From assembly GCA_965243695.1 (NCBI GenBank), contig CBDEWC010000045.1, positions 186,001-250,000 of the forward strand: 64,000 nucleotides of DNA, in the 5' to 3' direction. This stretch comes from JAKVCB01 sp965243695 (GTDB taxonomy: Bacteria > Planctomycetota > Planctomycetia > Pirellulales > Lacipirellulaceae). Within the stretch, counting starts at the first letter, position 1, and the number at the start of each line of letters is the position of its first letter. The position numbers and the translations under genes are program-made. Positions 34,316 to 42,532 of the stretch are shown piece after piece. The notes below the pieces were generated by a model. It was given only the letters and a program-made list of their open reading frames with translations, ran no database searches and was not told where the DNA came from.

Positions 34316-34569
34316 CGGCTGCTGACAGGAATAGAGAAGAGATGGCTTGGGGAATGCGAACCGATGGGCAAAAGTCTGTTAACCGGTCTGAAACCTATCG
34401 TCATCAAAAGTTGAAATCCCACCAACTCCGTTGCACTGGATGAAGACAGGAGGGTGGTGTGCCTCAAAATCACCCATTCCAAGGATAAGCAAGGCAACCA
34501 AACAGAAGAAAATGATTCGACGACCTTCAAAGCGTTGCCACACCACAACTCACACCACCGCGAAGTCGC

Positions 34570-35559
34570 TCAGCCTCTTACTGGATCACCTTGTTTCCAG
34601 GGAGAAGGACAAATCTGGTCGACTTGTTCAAAATGCTCCTCGGGAATCGTGACCGCCAAACTGGCAACCGCATCGTCGATTTGTTCGGCCCGCTTCACGC
34701 CAACCACGAGCGACCTCACTGCTGGCTGCCGGAGGGCCCAGGCCAATGCGTAACGGGTCAATGAGCAATCAATTTGGGTAGCGAGCTTTTCAATGGCTTC
34801 AAGTTGATCGAACAGAGGTTCGCTCATATCGGCCACCCAACCTGGTTTTTCGGCAGCACGAGAACCCTCCGGAGGTGACTGGTTGCGACGGTACTTGCCG
34901 GTCAGCAAGCCAGCCTGCAGAGGTTGATAGGGGGTGACGGCAATATCGTGCTCCTCGCAAAAGTCTAAATCGTGCTGAAAGTCCCGCTTCAAGAGGCTTA
35001 GCGGAATCTGCGAGGCAACAATCGGAAGATACCCGCGCCGATCGGCAATCCAGAGCGACTTGCACAATTGGGCCGCCGAGTGATTGGACATGCCAACGCA
35101 GCGAATTTTTCCCTGGCGATGCGCCATCTCCAGCGTCTTCAAGGTTGTTTCCAGGGGAGTCTCTTTGTCGGGCCAGTGGGGAATGTAAAGATCGATGAAG
35201 TCGGTCTGGAGATACTTCAAACTTCGCTCAAGCTGACCCATAATATGGTTGGCTGAGAGTCCCCGGTCCTGTGGCCCCGGTCCCACCGGTGCTCCCACCT
35301 TGGTGGCCAGCACGACCCGGTCGCGCCGATCGCGAATCGCAGCGCCGCAGATCTTCTCGGCAACGCCGCCAGCACTGCCCAGTACTCGATCATAACCTTC
35401 GTACGAGTTCGCCGTATCGATAAAATTGATGCCCGCATCGATGGCGTGATGCACCAGTCGCACGGCATCCGATTTACCCACCGGGGAGCCAAATGTCATG
35501 GACCCCAGGCAAATAGGAGAAACAAGTAATCCACTCGATCCTAGCGGCTGATACTGCAT
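34570..35559 (-). CDS. aldo/keto reductase
   Basis: 329 residues. Key residues of the AKR barrel are INFIDTANSYEGYDRVLGSA (Asp and Tyr), RVVLATKVGAPVGPGPQDRG (Lys), and DFIDLYIPHWPDKETP (His). The substrate loop and the final cofactor-binding strand (RSLVVGVKRAEQIDDAVASL) are normal. It has a closer match to the plant-pathway/TAS-like 'GSxxFG' subgroup (GSMTFGSPVGKSDA) than to the other AKR at 6992. It is the downstream neighbour of the class IV aminotransferase on the same strand, with 21 bases between. Confidence 0.88.
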   Translation of the reverse strand: MQYQPLGSSGLLVSPICLGSMTFGSPVGKSDAVRLVHHAIDAGINFIDTANSYEGYDRVLGSAGGVAEKICGAAIRDRRDRVVLATKVGAPVGPGPQDRGLSANHIMGQLERSLKYLQTDFIDLYIPHWPDKETPLETTLKTLEMAHRQGKIRCVGMSNHSAAQLCKSLWIADRRGYLPIVASQIPLSLLKRDFQHDLDFCEEHDIAVTPYQPLQAGLLTGKYRRNQSPPEGSRAAEKPGWVADMSEPLFDQLEAIEKLATQIDCSLTRYALAWALRQPAVRSLVVGVKRAEQIDDAVASLAVTIPEEHFEQVDQICPSPWKQGDPVRG

Positions 35560-35580
35560 GAGAAACCTATTTATCTTTCG

Positions 35581-36546
35581 TCAGTTACCTTGGGATGACT
35601 CGCATTCACGCTTTTCCCAGTCGTCGACGCGAGTTGCATATTCCTGGGCCTGGGCAACAAAATCGACGCCCACGAATTCCTTCCAGGCATTAATCAAGCG
35701 GTCGAAAACAGGGCCTGGTTGCCCATCGCCAATGGGTTGGCCTTCGAAGCTGCACGCATGAACCATTGAAAAGGTGGTCGCCGTGCAGAACATTTCATCT
35801 GCCTGAAGCGCATCCAACCGCCCCATATTCGTCTCACAAACCTTGATTCCGAGCTGATTGGCGAGTTCCATGGTCACTCGACGACTCACCCCGAGCAAAA
35901 TATTCCGTGGCTCAGGTGTGTAAAGGACTCCGTCACGGACGAGAAAGATGTTCCAACCAGGTCCCTCCGCGAGAAAACCATCCGGATCTAGCATCACTGG
36001 CCAGGCCTTTCCTAACCGTCCACCTTGCAAGTTGGCTAATTGATAATGCAAACGACTCCTCGTCTTGGCTTTCGGATCGAGCAGGTGCGCCGGCAGCGCC
36101 TGTTGCGATGGCACGACAAGGTTCACTCCTGTTTCGTAGTTCTTCGCAAAGCGGCCCGTATGGGTGATCAACGGCCAACAGTTAATAGAAACCGTAGGAC
36201 CAATCTCTTCGGTAAACGCGACCCGATACGCCGGAAGTGGCCCGCGCGAGACATCGTGCATAATTTGCCAATCGACGTCGTCCGCTTCGGTGGGGGTGTT
36301 CCGCTGGACGGTTTCCTCGGTGACTTTTTCCATCTCTTCCATGCTCAAGCCACAGTCGATTTCCATCAACTTCAGCGCTCCGTAGAGACGACGAACATGG
36401 TCGCGCAGACGAAAAGGTTGATGACGATACGTGCGCGTCATTTCAAACGCCATGTCTCCGAACATCAACGCAGAATCAAAGATGGAAACCCGAGCCTGAG
36501 ATTCAGGAACAAATTGACCGTTAAAATAGACAACGCGATTTGCCAT
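35581..36546 (-). CDS. class IV aminotransferase (branched-chain / D-amino acid type)
   Basis: PLP enzyme of 321 residues from ATG 36546. The frame stays open to 36603 but only this start precedes the fold (RVVYFNGQFVPESQARVSIF). Family points: DSALMFGDMAFEMTRTYRHQ, a PLP Lys in DPKAKTRSRLHYQLANLQGG at ~170, LDPDGFLAEGPGWNIFLVRD, and RNILLGVSRRVTMELA. The Lys and the (S/E)GxxxNxF motif are conserved. It may serve branched-chain amino acids, D-alanine or aminodeoxychorismate-like substrates. It precedes an AKR gene on the same strand. Confidence 0.87.
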   Translation of the reverse strand: MANRVVYFNGQFVPESQARVSIFDSALMFGDMAFEMTRTYRHQPFRLRDHVRRLYGALKLMEIDCGLSMEEMEKVTEETVQRNTPTEADDVDWQIMHDVSRGPLPAYRVAFTEEIGPTVSINCWPLITHTGRFAKNYETGVNLVVPSQQALPAHLLDPKAKTRSRLHYQLANLQGGRLGKAWPVMLDPDGFLAEGPGWNIFLVRDGVLYTPEPRNILLGVSRRVTMELANQLGIKVCETNMGRLDALQADEMFCTATTFSMVHACSFEGQPIGDGQPGPVFDRLINAWKEFVGVDFVAQAQEYATRVDDWEKRECESSQGN

Positions 36547-36629
36547 CGTTACGACTCGTTGGAAATTTACAAATAGTGACAAGATTGGATAAAACGCCGC
36601 CAAGGCAGCATCGTAACGTCTATATCCGC

Positions 36630-36643
36630 GGGGCTACAGCCCC
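36630..36643. other. short GC-rich hairpin
   Basis: GGGGC-TACA-GCCCC can form a 5-bp stem (6-bp if GGGGCT/AGCCCC is counted). No T-run follows on either strand, so it is not a classical terminator. Confidence 0.6.
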
Positions 36644-36661
36644 CTGCAGAAATTAATTTTC

Positions 36662-36709
36662 TCTGCGGAGCTCTGCGGCAAAGAATCTGCGGAGCTCTGC
36701 GGCAAAGAA
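36662..36709. repeat. perfect direct repeat, 2 x 24 bp
   Basis: TCTGCGGAGCTCTGCGGCAA-AGAA at 36662-36685 is repeated exactly at 36686-36709. Each unit itself contains two CTCTGCGG/TCTGCGG submotifs. Located in the divergent upstream region. Confidence 0.95.
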
Positions 36710-37002
36710 ACTGAGGAAAGTTGAGTCCGGCGGGAGAAAAACGATAAGGATACGCCAATGGAGATCTCCATCCTCCATAATGGCCCAATTCACCTTCGAA
36801 AAATTGTGGCTGGGAATCTTACCGGTGAGGGTTGACCTAGGGCTTTGCATGCAATCCGCGAGACCAAAACAAAAGCCTGGCACGCTGCCGCGGTTCCATC
36901 GGGGTGCATATCTTCATAAGCTTACAAGTGACCATCCTCCATCATGCACCCTACGCGGTTCAACTCGCAGTTTGCAAAGCATCTCATTTTGACAAAAACA
37001 CC

Positions 37003-37632
37003 ATGGCAACCACCCCTCTTGAAATCATTGCACAAAACCGACTGGTTCCCGTGATTGCCCTGGAGCAGGGCGACCTGGCAGTACCGCTGGCTGAGGCTTT
37101 GATTGCCGGCGGATTGCCGATTGCGGAAATCACCTTTCGCACGGCAGCGGCTGAGCAGGTCATTCGCTCGATGGTCGCGCAGGGAGGACTCTGTGTTGGC
37201 GCTGGAACGGTGCTCTCGATTGACCAGGTTGACCAGGCCCAAGAAGCTGGGGCCCAGTTCATTGTTTCCCCAGGATTTAACCCGGCAGTGGTCCGCCGTT
37301 GCCTCGATTTGGGCCTTACGGTCTTCCCGGGAACCAGTACCCCATCGGACCTCGATAGGGCGCTCGACCATGGCCTGACGGCGGTCAAGTTTTTCCCGGC
37401 CGAAGCGATGGGGGGAGTGGCGATGCTCAAAGCGATTGCGGCGCCTTACCAGATGATGCGATTCATTCCGACCGGAGGCATTGGGCCTGAGAATCTCAAG
37501 AGTTACCTCTCATTGCCGCCGGTCATCGCATGCGGCGGAAGCTGGATGGTCAAACCACAATTGTTTGCAGATGGAAACTTCACCCAAGTGGAGCAGCTGA
37601 CACGGAAAGCTGTCACCATGGCCCAGGTGTGA
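37003..37632 (+). CDS. eda: 2-keto-3-deoxy-6-phosphogluconate (KDPG-type) aldolase
   Basis: 209 residues, the usual length, from ATG 37003 (in frame with an upstream ATG at 36904 whose extra residues look unlike the family). It splits a 2-keto-3-deoxy sugar phosphate to pyruvate and an aldehyde phosphate. Seen: NRLVPVIALEQ near the N terminus (Glu), EITFRTAAAEQVI, GAGTVLSIDQVDQAQEAGAQ, VSPGFNPAVV, FPGTSTPSDLDRALDHG, and the Schiff-base Lys in AVKFFPAEAMGG at ~130. It is followed by the sugar kinase at 37713. Galactonate-type and gluconate-type substrates cannot be told apart. Confidence 0.9.
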   Translation: MATTPLEIIAQNRLVPVIALEQGDLAVPLAEALIAGGLPIAEITFRTAAAEQVIRSMVAQGGLCVGAGTVLSIDQVDQAQEAGAQFIVSPGFNPAVVRRCLDLGLTVFPGTSTPSDLDRALDHGLTAVKFFPAEAMGGVAMLKAIAAPYQMMRFIPTGGIGPENLKSYLSLPPVIACGGSWMVKPQLFADGNFTQVEQLTRKAVTMAQV

Positions 37633-37712
37633 ACAACACCTATTGCAGTGGTAATCCCGCTGGAGAAAATAAAAGTTTTCCCAAGCAAAGAGACCGTTCC
37701 GGATCCATAAAA

Positions 37713-38813
37713 ATGTCCAAGCTCAAAATTCGCCCTGCAGAATCATGCCCGTTCGATCTTGTCTCCCTGGGAGAGGTCATGTTGCGGCTTGACCCGGGGG
37801 AAGGCCGCGTACGCACCACCCGCAGCCTGCGTGTGTGGGAAGGTGGTGGCGAGTACAACGTGGCACGAGGATTACGACGTTGCTTCGGTATGCGTACTGC
37901 CCTGGTGAGTGCCTTTGCCGACAATGAAGTTGGCCGACTGGTCGAAGACCTGATGCTCCAGGGTGGCGTCGACTTGTCGCACGTACGGTGGGTTCCCTAT
38001 GACGGTATCGGACGAACCGTTCGTAACGGCTTGAACTTTACCGAACGCGGATTTGGCGTTCGAGGCGCGGTTGGTTGCAGTGACCGAGGTCATAGTGCTG
38101 CCTCGCAGATGCAGCCAGGCGAGATTGATTGGGACCATCTGTTTGGTGAGATTGGAGTCCGTTGGCTGCACACGGGGGGCATCTTTGCAGGCCTCTCCGA
38201 CTCAACTCCCGCTGTCGTTGAAGAGGCCCTCAGCAAAGCAAAAGAGCATGGCGTGGTTACCTCATATGACCTGAATTACCGCCCCTCGCTGTGGGAGTCC
38301 ATTGGCGGGCAAGAACGAGCTCAGCAAGTGAACCGTCGGCTGGCAAAGCACGTCGACGTCATGATCGGCAACGAAGAAGATTTTACCGCCTGCCTGGGAC
38401 TGAAGGTCGAAGGCGTTCATGAAAATCTCGAAATGCTCCCCATCGAGGGGTATCAAAGGATGATTGAACAAGCAGTCGCAGAGTATCCCAATTTTTGTGC
38501 TACCGCGACGACACTCCGCGGCGTGAAAAGTGCAACCGTCAATGACTGGTCGGCCCTCTGCTGGTACGACGGCCAGTTCTACCAGGCGACTGATCGCACG
38601 AACCTGGAAATTCTTGACCGTGTCGGGGGTGGCGACAGCTTCGCTTCCGGATTTATCTACGGGCTGCTCACCGGAGGCGATCCAGAACAGGCCGTCAACT
38701 ATGGAGCCGCGCACGGGGCTCTCGCAATGACAACAGCCGGCGATACCTCCATGGCATCGCTGGCAGAAGTGGAAAAGCTGATGGCAGGCGGCGGGGCCAG
38801 GGTGGCACGCTGA
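37713..38813 (+). CDS. PfkB-family sugar kinase (2-keto-3-deoxygluconate kinase-like)
   Basis: 366 residues from ATG 37713. It phosphorylates a 2-keto-3-deoxy sugar acid, giving the substrate of the aldolase just upstream. PfkB signature 1 region: WEGGGEYNVARGLRRCFGMR. Signature 2: ILDRVGGGDSFASGFIYGLL, with the catalytic Asp in GGGDSF. VMIGNEEDFTACLGL is also characteristic of KdgK-like members. It is somewhat longer than typical KdgK (~310-340). The aldolase and kinase are 80 bases apart on the same strand and form an Entner-Doudoroff-type pair. Confidence 0.87.
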   Translation: MSKLKIRPAESCPFDLVSLGEVMLRLDPGEGRVRTTRSLRVWEGGGEYNVARGLRRCFGMRTALVSAFADNEVGRLVEDLMLQGGVDLSHVRWVPYDGIGRTVRNGLNFTERGFGVRGAVGCSDRGHSAASQMQPGEIDWDHLFGEIGVRWLHTGGIFAGLSDSTPAVVEEALSKAKEHGVVTSYDLNYRPSLWESIGGQERAQQVNRRLAKHVDVMIGNEEDFTACLGLKVEGVHENLEMLPIEGYQRMIEQAVAEYPNFCATATTLRGVKSATVNDWSALCWYDGQFYQATDRTNLEILDRVGGGDSFASGFIYGLLTGGDPEQAVNYGAAHGALAMTTAGDTSMASLAEVEKLMAGGGARVAR

Positions 38814-39159
38814 TCTTTTGATGCGGGGAAACCCTCGTGTCACGGAAGGCAGGCTGCGGCGAGTCGAGCTGCCGCTTGCCAGACCATGGGAAACATACCA
38901 GGAGGTGGAACCGGTCTCCATCGGCTGGTAACGCAAGTTTTACCAGAACCAGGGTCCCGCTCGATTGACCTCGTTTCCCAAACTCCTGATACTGGTAATT
39001 CTGTAATCTGCAACATGACAGATTGTCGATGTTACCAATGCCAAACAGCATAATGATCCCCCGGATCGCTCCTTCGCAATAACTAAACAAGACAGAACGT
39101 CCAACCTGGCAAGTGCACACCGCGCTCCCCGGAAGGTCATCAAGCAAAAGGGCCTGATC
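38814..39159. other. intergenic region before the AOR gene
   Basis: 346 bases with no convincing gene. A minus-strand frame is open here but runs antisense into the kinase gene and carries no motif. It should contain the AOR promoter. Confidence 0.4.
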
Positions 39160-41007
39160 ATGATTTCCCCCCAACATCCCCTCTCCCCAACCGATTTGAG
39201 CTGGCGTTGTTACTCTTGCGATTTGAGTCAACTCTCCTTCTCCCACCAGGACGTTCCGTGTGCCGACATGGACGACGTACTAGGCGGAATCGCTCGTGGA
39301 TTCCGGGTGCTGGAAGATCACCCAATCGATGACGCTTATGACCCCAATGCGGCTCTGCTGATGAACCTGGGTGTCCTTAGCGGCACGATGTTCATGACCG
39401 GGCTCCGCACATATTTCCATGCTTACTCACCACTGAAGCGTTCGAAGACAGGGCTCCCGTCAGCAATGTGGACCGCTGGCAGTGGAAAGTTTGGCACAAA
39501 ACTTCGATTTCTCGGCGTGGAGGAAGTCCTCTTTACGGGGCGGGCTCCCCACCCGGTTGCCTTACACATCACGCGAACTGGCGACGAGCCAGCCACGTTC
39601 AACTTTATCGACGCAAGTGACCTGGTTGGCAAACATGTGAACGACAAGATTCAAACGCTTTACCAGCGGTTTCCAGAGGCCCACTTTGCCGTGCTTGGAC
39701 CGGCGGGTGAGAATTATGAAAAAGTTCGCTTTGCTTCGATTGCCTTATCGACAGAAAATCAACTCAAAAGTGGTGATCCCAAACCCCGCTTCTGCGGCCG
39801 TGGAGGCATAGGGGGTGTGATGGGTTCGAAGAATTTGCTGGCTATTATCGCAGACGTCAAAGACGGAAAAGCGGCTTCCGGAGAAAGCTTCAAAAAGCTG
39901 AACCAGACAGTGGCTCGCGGCGATGGAAGCCGCCGGTTTCGTGACAAAGACACCAACAACCTGGGAGGCACCTGGGCAAACTACGTATCTTTCAACAGTA
40001 AGCACGCCATGCCCGAAATGAATTTCACCCCCACAGGGACCGACATTTCGGTGCCACTCTATCGAGAGAATGTGCAGAAAACGGGTGATTTCGTCATCAA
40101 AGACGAATCCTGTTTTCGCTGTGGCATCAAGTGCCACAAAAATGTTTACGATGTGAACGAGGAGGGAAAAGCTGGGAAATTCCGTGCCAAGCTTGATTTC
40201 GAACCCCTGAATCTATTGGCCTCAAATATTGGTTTGTTTGATCCAGATCATGCCTGCACGCTGGTCGAACTCGTCGATGAAATGGGGATGGATTCGATTT
40301 CGTGTGGTGTGACCCTCGGCTACGCAATGGAATACAACCGCCGCCATGAAAACGACGGTCAACAAGTTGCCGGAGGATTGTCTTACGGGGATTTTCAGGC
40401 CACACGTGAAGCGATCCTTGCCATGGGAACAGGCCAACTTGAAGAACTCGGCCAGGGGACGCTGCGTCTCTCCGAGCAAACAGGCGAAACAGACTATGCC
40501 ATGCAAGGAAAAGGCATCGAGTACCCTGCCTATTTGCCGCAAACCAACCCAGGATATCCCTGGGCACTGGCAGGAGGCCACATGTCGATGCGCACCTTCT
40601 TTATTCTGCTGAATGAACAGGAAACCGACCTCGATTACTGGGTCGATGCGATCACCAGCCCACAAAAAGGGTTGAGTATTATTCGCGATGATCTTCTCGG
40701 AACCTGCAAGTTCTCGACGATGTCGAGTGCCGATATGGCTTCGGCAATTACCGAAATCACGGGTGTCGAAACGACCGAGTCAATACTTGAACAAGCAGTG
40801 ATGCGTGCTTTCTTGCGCGGTTACCGCTTGGAAAAACGTCAAGGGTTTACCCGGGACGACTACGTGTTGCCCGCCCAATCCCACGAAGAACATCCGCAAA
40901 TCGACCTGCCCTATTTCAATACCGAGGAATTCTTTTCGCAGCTGCAGCAACGTGTGACGGAGCGATTCGATTCACTCCTACAGGAGCACGGGCTGGCCAT
41001 GTCGTAG
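39160..41007 (+). CDS. aldehyde:ferredoxin oxidoreductase (AOR family, tungstopterin)
   Basis: 615 residues, normal for the family. It oxidises aldehydes to acids with reduction of ferredoxin, using bis-tungstopterin and one [4Fe-4S] cluster. The N-terminal AOR domain carries FCGRGGIGGVMGSKNLLAI at ~211-229. The cluster ligands are visible: C318, C321 and C325 (CFRCGIKC) with C516 (LLGTCKF). The cofactor-binding segment is LVDEMGMDSIS at ~371-381, and MQGKGIEYPAYLPQ is the conserved family loop. The N terminus is unusual (WRCYSCDLSQLS rather than the typical 'GKILRVDLT'). It faces a MoaD-like gene at 41018, 10 bases away. Tungsten rather than molybdenum is inferred from the family. Confidence 0.88.
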   Translation: MISPQHPLSPTDLSWRCYSCDLSQLSFSHQDVPCADMDDVLGGIARGFRVLEDHPIDDAYDPNAALLMNLGVLSGTMFMTGLRTYFHAYSPLKRSKTGLPSAMWTAGSGKFGTKLRFLGVEEVLFTGRAPHPVALHITRTGDEPATFNFIDASDLVGKHVNDKIQTLYQRFPEAHFAVLGPAGENYEKVRFASIALSTENQLKSGDPKPRFCGRGGIGGVMGSKNLLAIIADVKDGKAASGESFKKLNQTVARGDGSRRFRDKDTNNLGGTWANYVSFNSKHAMPEMNFTPTGTDISVPLYRENVQKTGDFVIKDESCFRCGIKCHKNVYDVNEEGKAGKFRAKLDFEPLNLLASNIGLFDPDHACTLVELVDEMGMDSISCGVTLGYAMEYNRRHENDGQQVAGGLSYGDFQATREAILAMGTGQLEELGQGTLRLSEQTGETDYAMQGKGIEYPAYLPQTNPGYPWALAGGHMSMRTFFILLNEQETDLDYWVDAITSPQKGLSIIRDDLLGTCKFSTMSSADMASAITEITGVETTESILEQAVMRAFLRGYRLEKRQGFTRDDYVLPAQSHEEHPQIDLPYFNTEEFFSQLQQRVTERFDSLLQEHGLAMS

Positions 41008-41017
41008 CCGCAATCGT

Positions 41018-41284
41018 TCAACCACCTGAGGCTATCAGGTAGATCTCGATGGTGTCTCTGGCACCGATTGGTGACTCCAGTGCGGTCGGACCGCTAAGTG
41101 GTTGCCCATCGTGCAAAATCAGAAAGTGTGCGTGCAACTTGCCGCACCTGTCGAGCAGCCGGTCTCTTAATGCGGGGTGCTTGTCGCAAACATAGTTCAC
41201 CGCTTCGCAGACCGTTTTACCCTGGAATGGCACTTCGGCCTTCCCATCACAAAACCTCTGCAGATCTTCTGGAATTCTGAGCAT
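41018..41284 (-). CDS. MoaD/ThiS-like sulfur carrier next to AOR
   Basis: 88 residues ending in IEIYLIASGG, the diglycine tail of MoaD/ThiS carriers. The rest is a beta-grasp pattern: LQRFCDGKAEVPFQGKTVCE, VCDKHPALRDRLLDRCGKLH, and GARDTIEIYLI. AOR-linked MoaD-like proteins are common, and some act in tungstopterin synthesis. It is convergent with the AOR gene with 10 bases between the stops. It differs from the carrier at 31151, so the window encodes two. Confidence 0.82.
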   Translation of the reverse strand: MLRIPEDLQRFCDGKAEVPFQGKTVCEAVNYVCDKHPALRDRLLDRCGKLHAHFLILHDGQPLSGPTALESPIGARDTIEIYLIASGG

Positions 41285-41456
41285 GGAGTTGTATGCGTCG
41301 ATGGGCCCTTACGCCCCTCCCAAGGATCACCCGTTCCGTCTTGACCGCACTCGCCTTGGGCAAACCGCTGGCTAAGTGGATCGGTAGCGCGTCACTCGAC
41401 GGCCTATAGATCTTTGTGAATTGGTGTGACAAAAATCCAGTCTACTAATCCTATCT

Positions 41457-41496
41457 ACCCATGGCAATTCCTGGCCACCCATGGCAACTCCTGACA
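41457..41496. repeat. direct repeat, 2 x 20 bp
   Basis: ACCCATGGCAATTCCTGGCC (41457-41476) is followed by ACCCATGGCAACTCCTGACA (41477-41496). The units differ at three positions. Confidence 0.85.
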
Positions 41497-41520
41497 ATTT
41501 CATCAGAACACGACCGAGGC

Positions 41521-41564
41521 CCTCGCCACAGCCTCGCCACAGCCTCGCCACAGCCTCGCCACCT
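41521..41564. repeat. tandem array, 4 x 11 bp
   Basis: CCTCGCCACAG is repeated at 41521, 41532 and 41543, with a last unit CCTCGCCACCT at 41554. The first three are identical. Confidence 0.92.
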
Positions 41565-41702
41565 GCCCATCCCTATAGATTTGCCTGCTCCGCAGCTAGT
41601 CGACTAACTTGTTAGATGATAACCTGTTCGGGTTCGCTGTGGGGCGGATCCACCAACGGCTGATAACCGCGTGACCATTCACCAGGGATTTTGAGATTTA
41701 CA

Positions 41703-42512
41703 ATGAAAACCGCTGCCATCCGACGACTACGCGAACAACTTGCTGCCGGGAAATCAATCTACGGCGTCTGGTCGACGTTTGAATCTGCCAACGTGACGGA
41801 GATCGCCGTGGCGTTGGGACTTGATTACGTGGTGATCGACGCTGAGCATGGACATCTCGACTGGCATGACATTCTGGAACATGTTCGTGCAACCGTTCGC
41901 AGCCATACGGTCGCCCTGGTCAGAATCAGCGACCTCAATATTGGTACGGTAAAACGGGTGCTCGACATTGGTGCTGACGGGATTGTGGTTCCCTGGGTTG
42001 AAACGGTCGAACAACTTCAGCAAGCGGTTGCCTTCGCCCGCTATCCCCTCGAGGGAGTGCGCGGATTTGGAGGCGAACGTGCAACTGGCTGGGGAACTTG
42101 CACGAAGCAGACCGCCGAGGAGTCGAACGAGCACGTCCTGGTCGTACCGCTGATTGAATCGGTACGTGGAGTCGAGAATATTGAACAACTGTGCCAGGTT
42201 GACGGTGTGGAATTGTTCTACCAGGGACCTGCCGATTTGTCTTCCAGTGCTGGCCACAAAGGCCACTGGGAAGGGCCAGGGGTCGCTGAACAGGTCATCG
42301 CCGTCAAGGATGCCGTGCGGGCTGCAGGCAAACATTGCGGGATCATCGGGACCGGTCCAGAAAACCTGTTGCAAAGGCACGAACAGGGATTTCGCATGTT
42401 GGGGCTGGGAATGGACGGCAGTTTGTTGGTGAATGCCATCCAATCCCGACTGAAACTGTTTGGTCACGACCGTGTCATCACAACATCGCTCGATCCGACT
42501 GAACAAACTTGA
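41703..42512 (+). CDS. HpcH/HpaI aldolase family protein
   Basis: 269 residues from ATG 41703. Class II-type pyruvate aldolases of this family split 2-keto-3-deoxy acids (for example 4-hydroxy-2-ketoheptanedioate, 2-keto-3-deoxyrhamnonate or 5-keto-4-deoxyglucarate) into pyruvate/tartronate semialdehyde and an aldehyde. Family segments: YGVWSTFESANVTEIAVALG, LDYVVIDAEHGHLDWHDIL (His), GADGIVVPWVETVEQLQQAV, VRGFGGERATGWGT, and LVVPLIESVRGVENIEQLCQ (metal-ligand Glu). The aldehyde produced could be a substrate of AOR just upstream. The next gene is a hydroxyacid dehydrogenase 20 bases on. Confidence 0.85.
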   Translation: MKTAAIRRLREQLAAGKSIYGVWSTFESANVTEIAVALGLDYVVIDAEHGHLDWHDILEHVRATVRSHTVALVRISDLNIGTVKRVLDIGADGIVVPWVETVEQLQQAVAFARYPLEGVRGFGGERATGWGTCTKQTAEESNEHVLVVPLIESVRGVENIEQLCQVDGVELFYQGPADLSSSAGHKGHWEGPGVAEQVIAVKDAVRAAGKHCGIIGTGPENLLQRHEQGFRMLGLGMDGSLLVNAIQSRLKLFGHDRVITTSLDPTEQT

Positions 42513-42532
42513 ACTCTTTGCCAGGAATAACC

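Larger units (their letters stand above)
36547..37002. other. divergent intergenic region
   Basis: 456 bases between the aminotransferase and the KDPG aldolase. It holds a strong small hairpin (36630-36643) and a perfect 24-bp direct repeat (36662-36709). No gene was seen in the rest. Promoters of both flanking genes must lie here. Confidence 0.5.
41285..41702. other. upstream region of the HpcH/HpaI gene with two repeat clusters
   Basis: 418 bases without a gene. The stretch 41457-41564 is filled by a 2 x 20 bp and a 4 x 11 bp tandem repeat (listed separately). The rest shows no motif. It is the shared upstream region of the MoaD-like (minus) and HpcH/HpaI (plus) genes. Confidence 0.5.
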
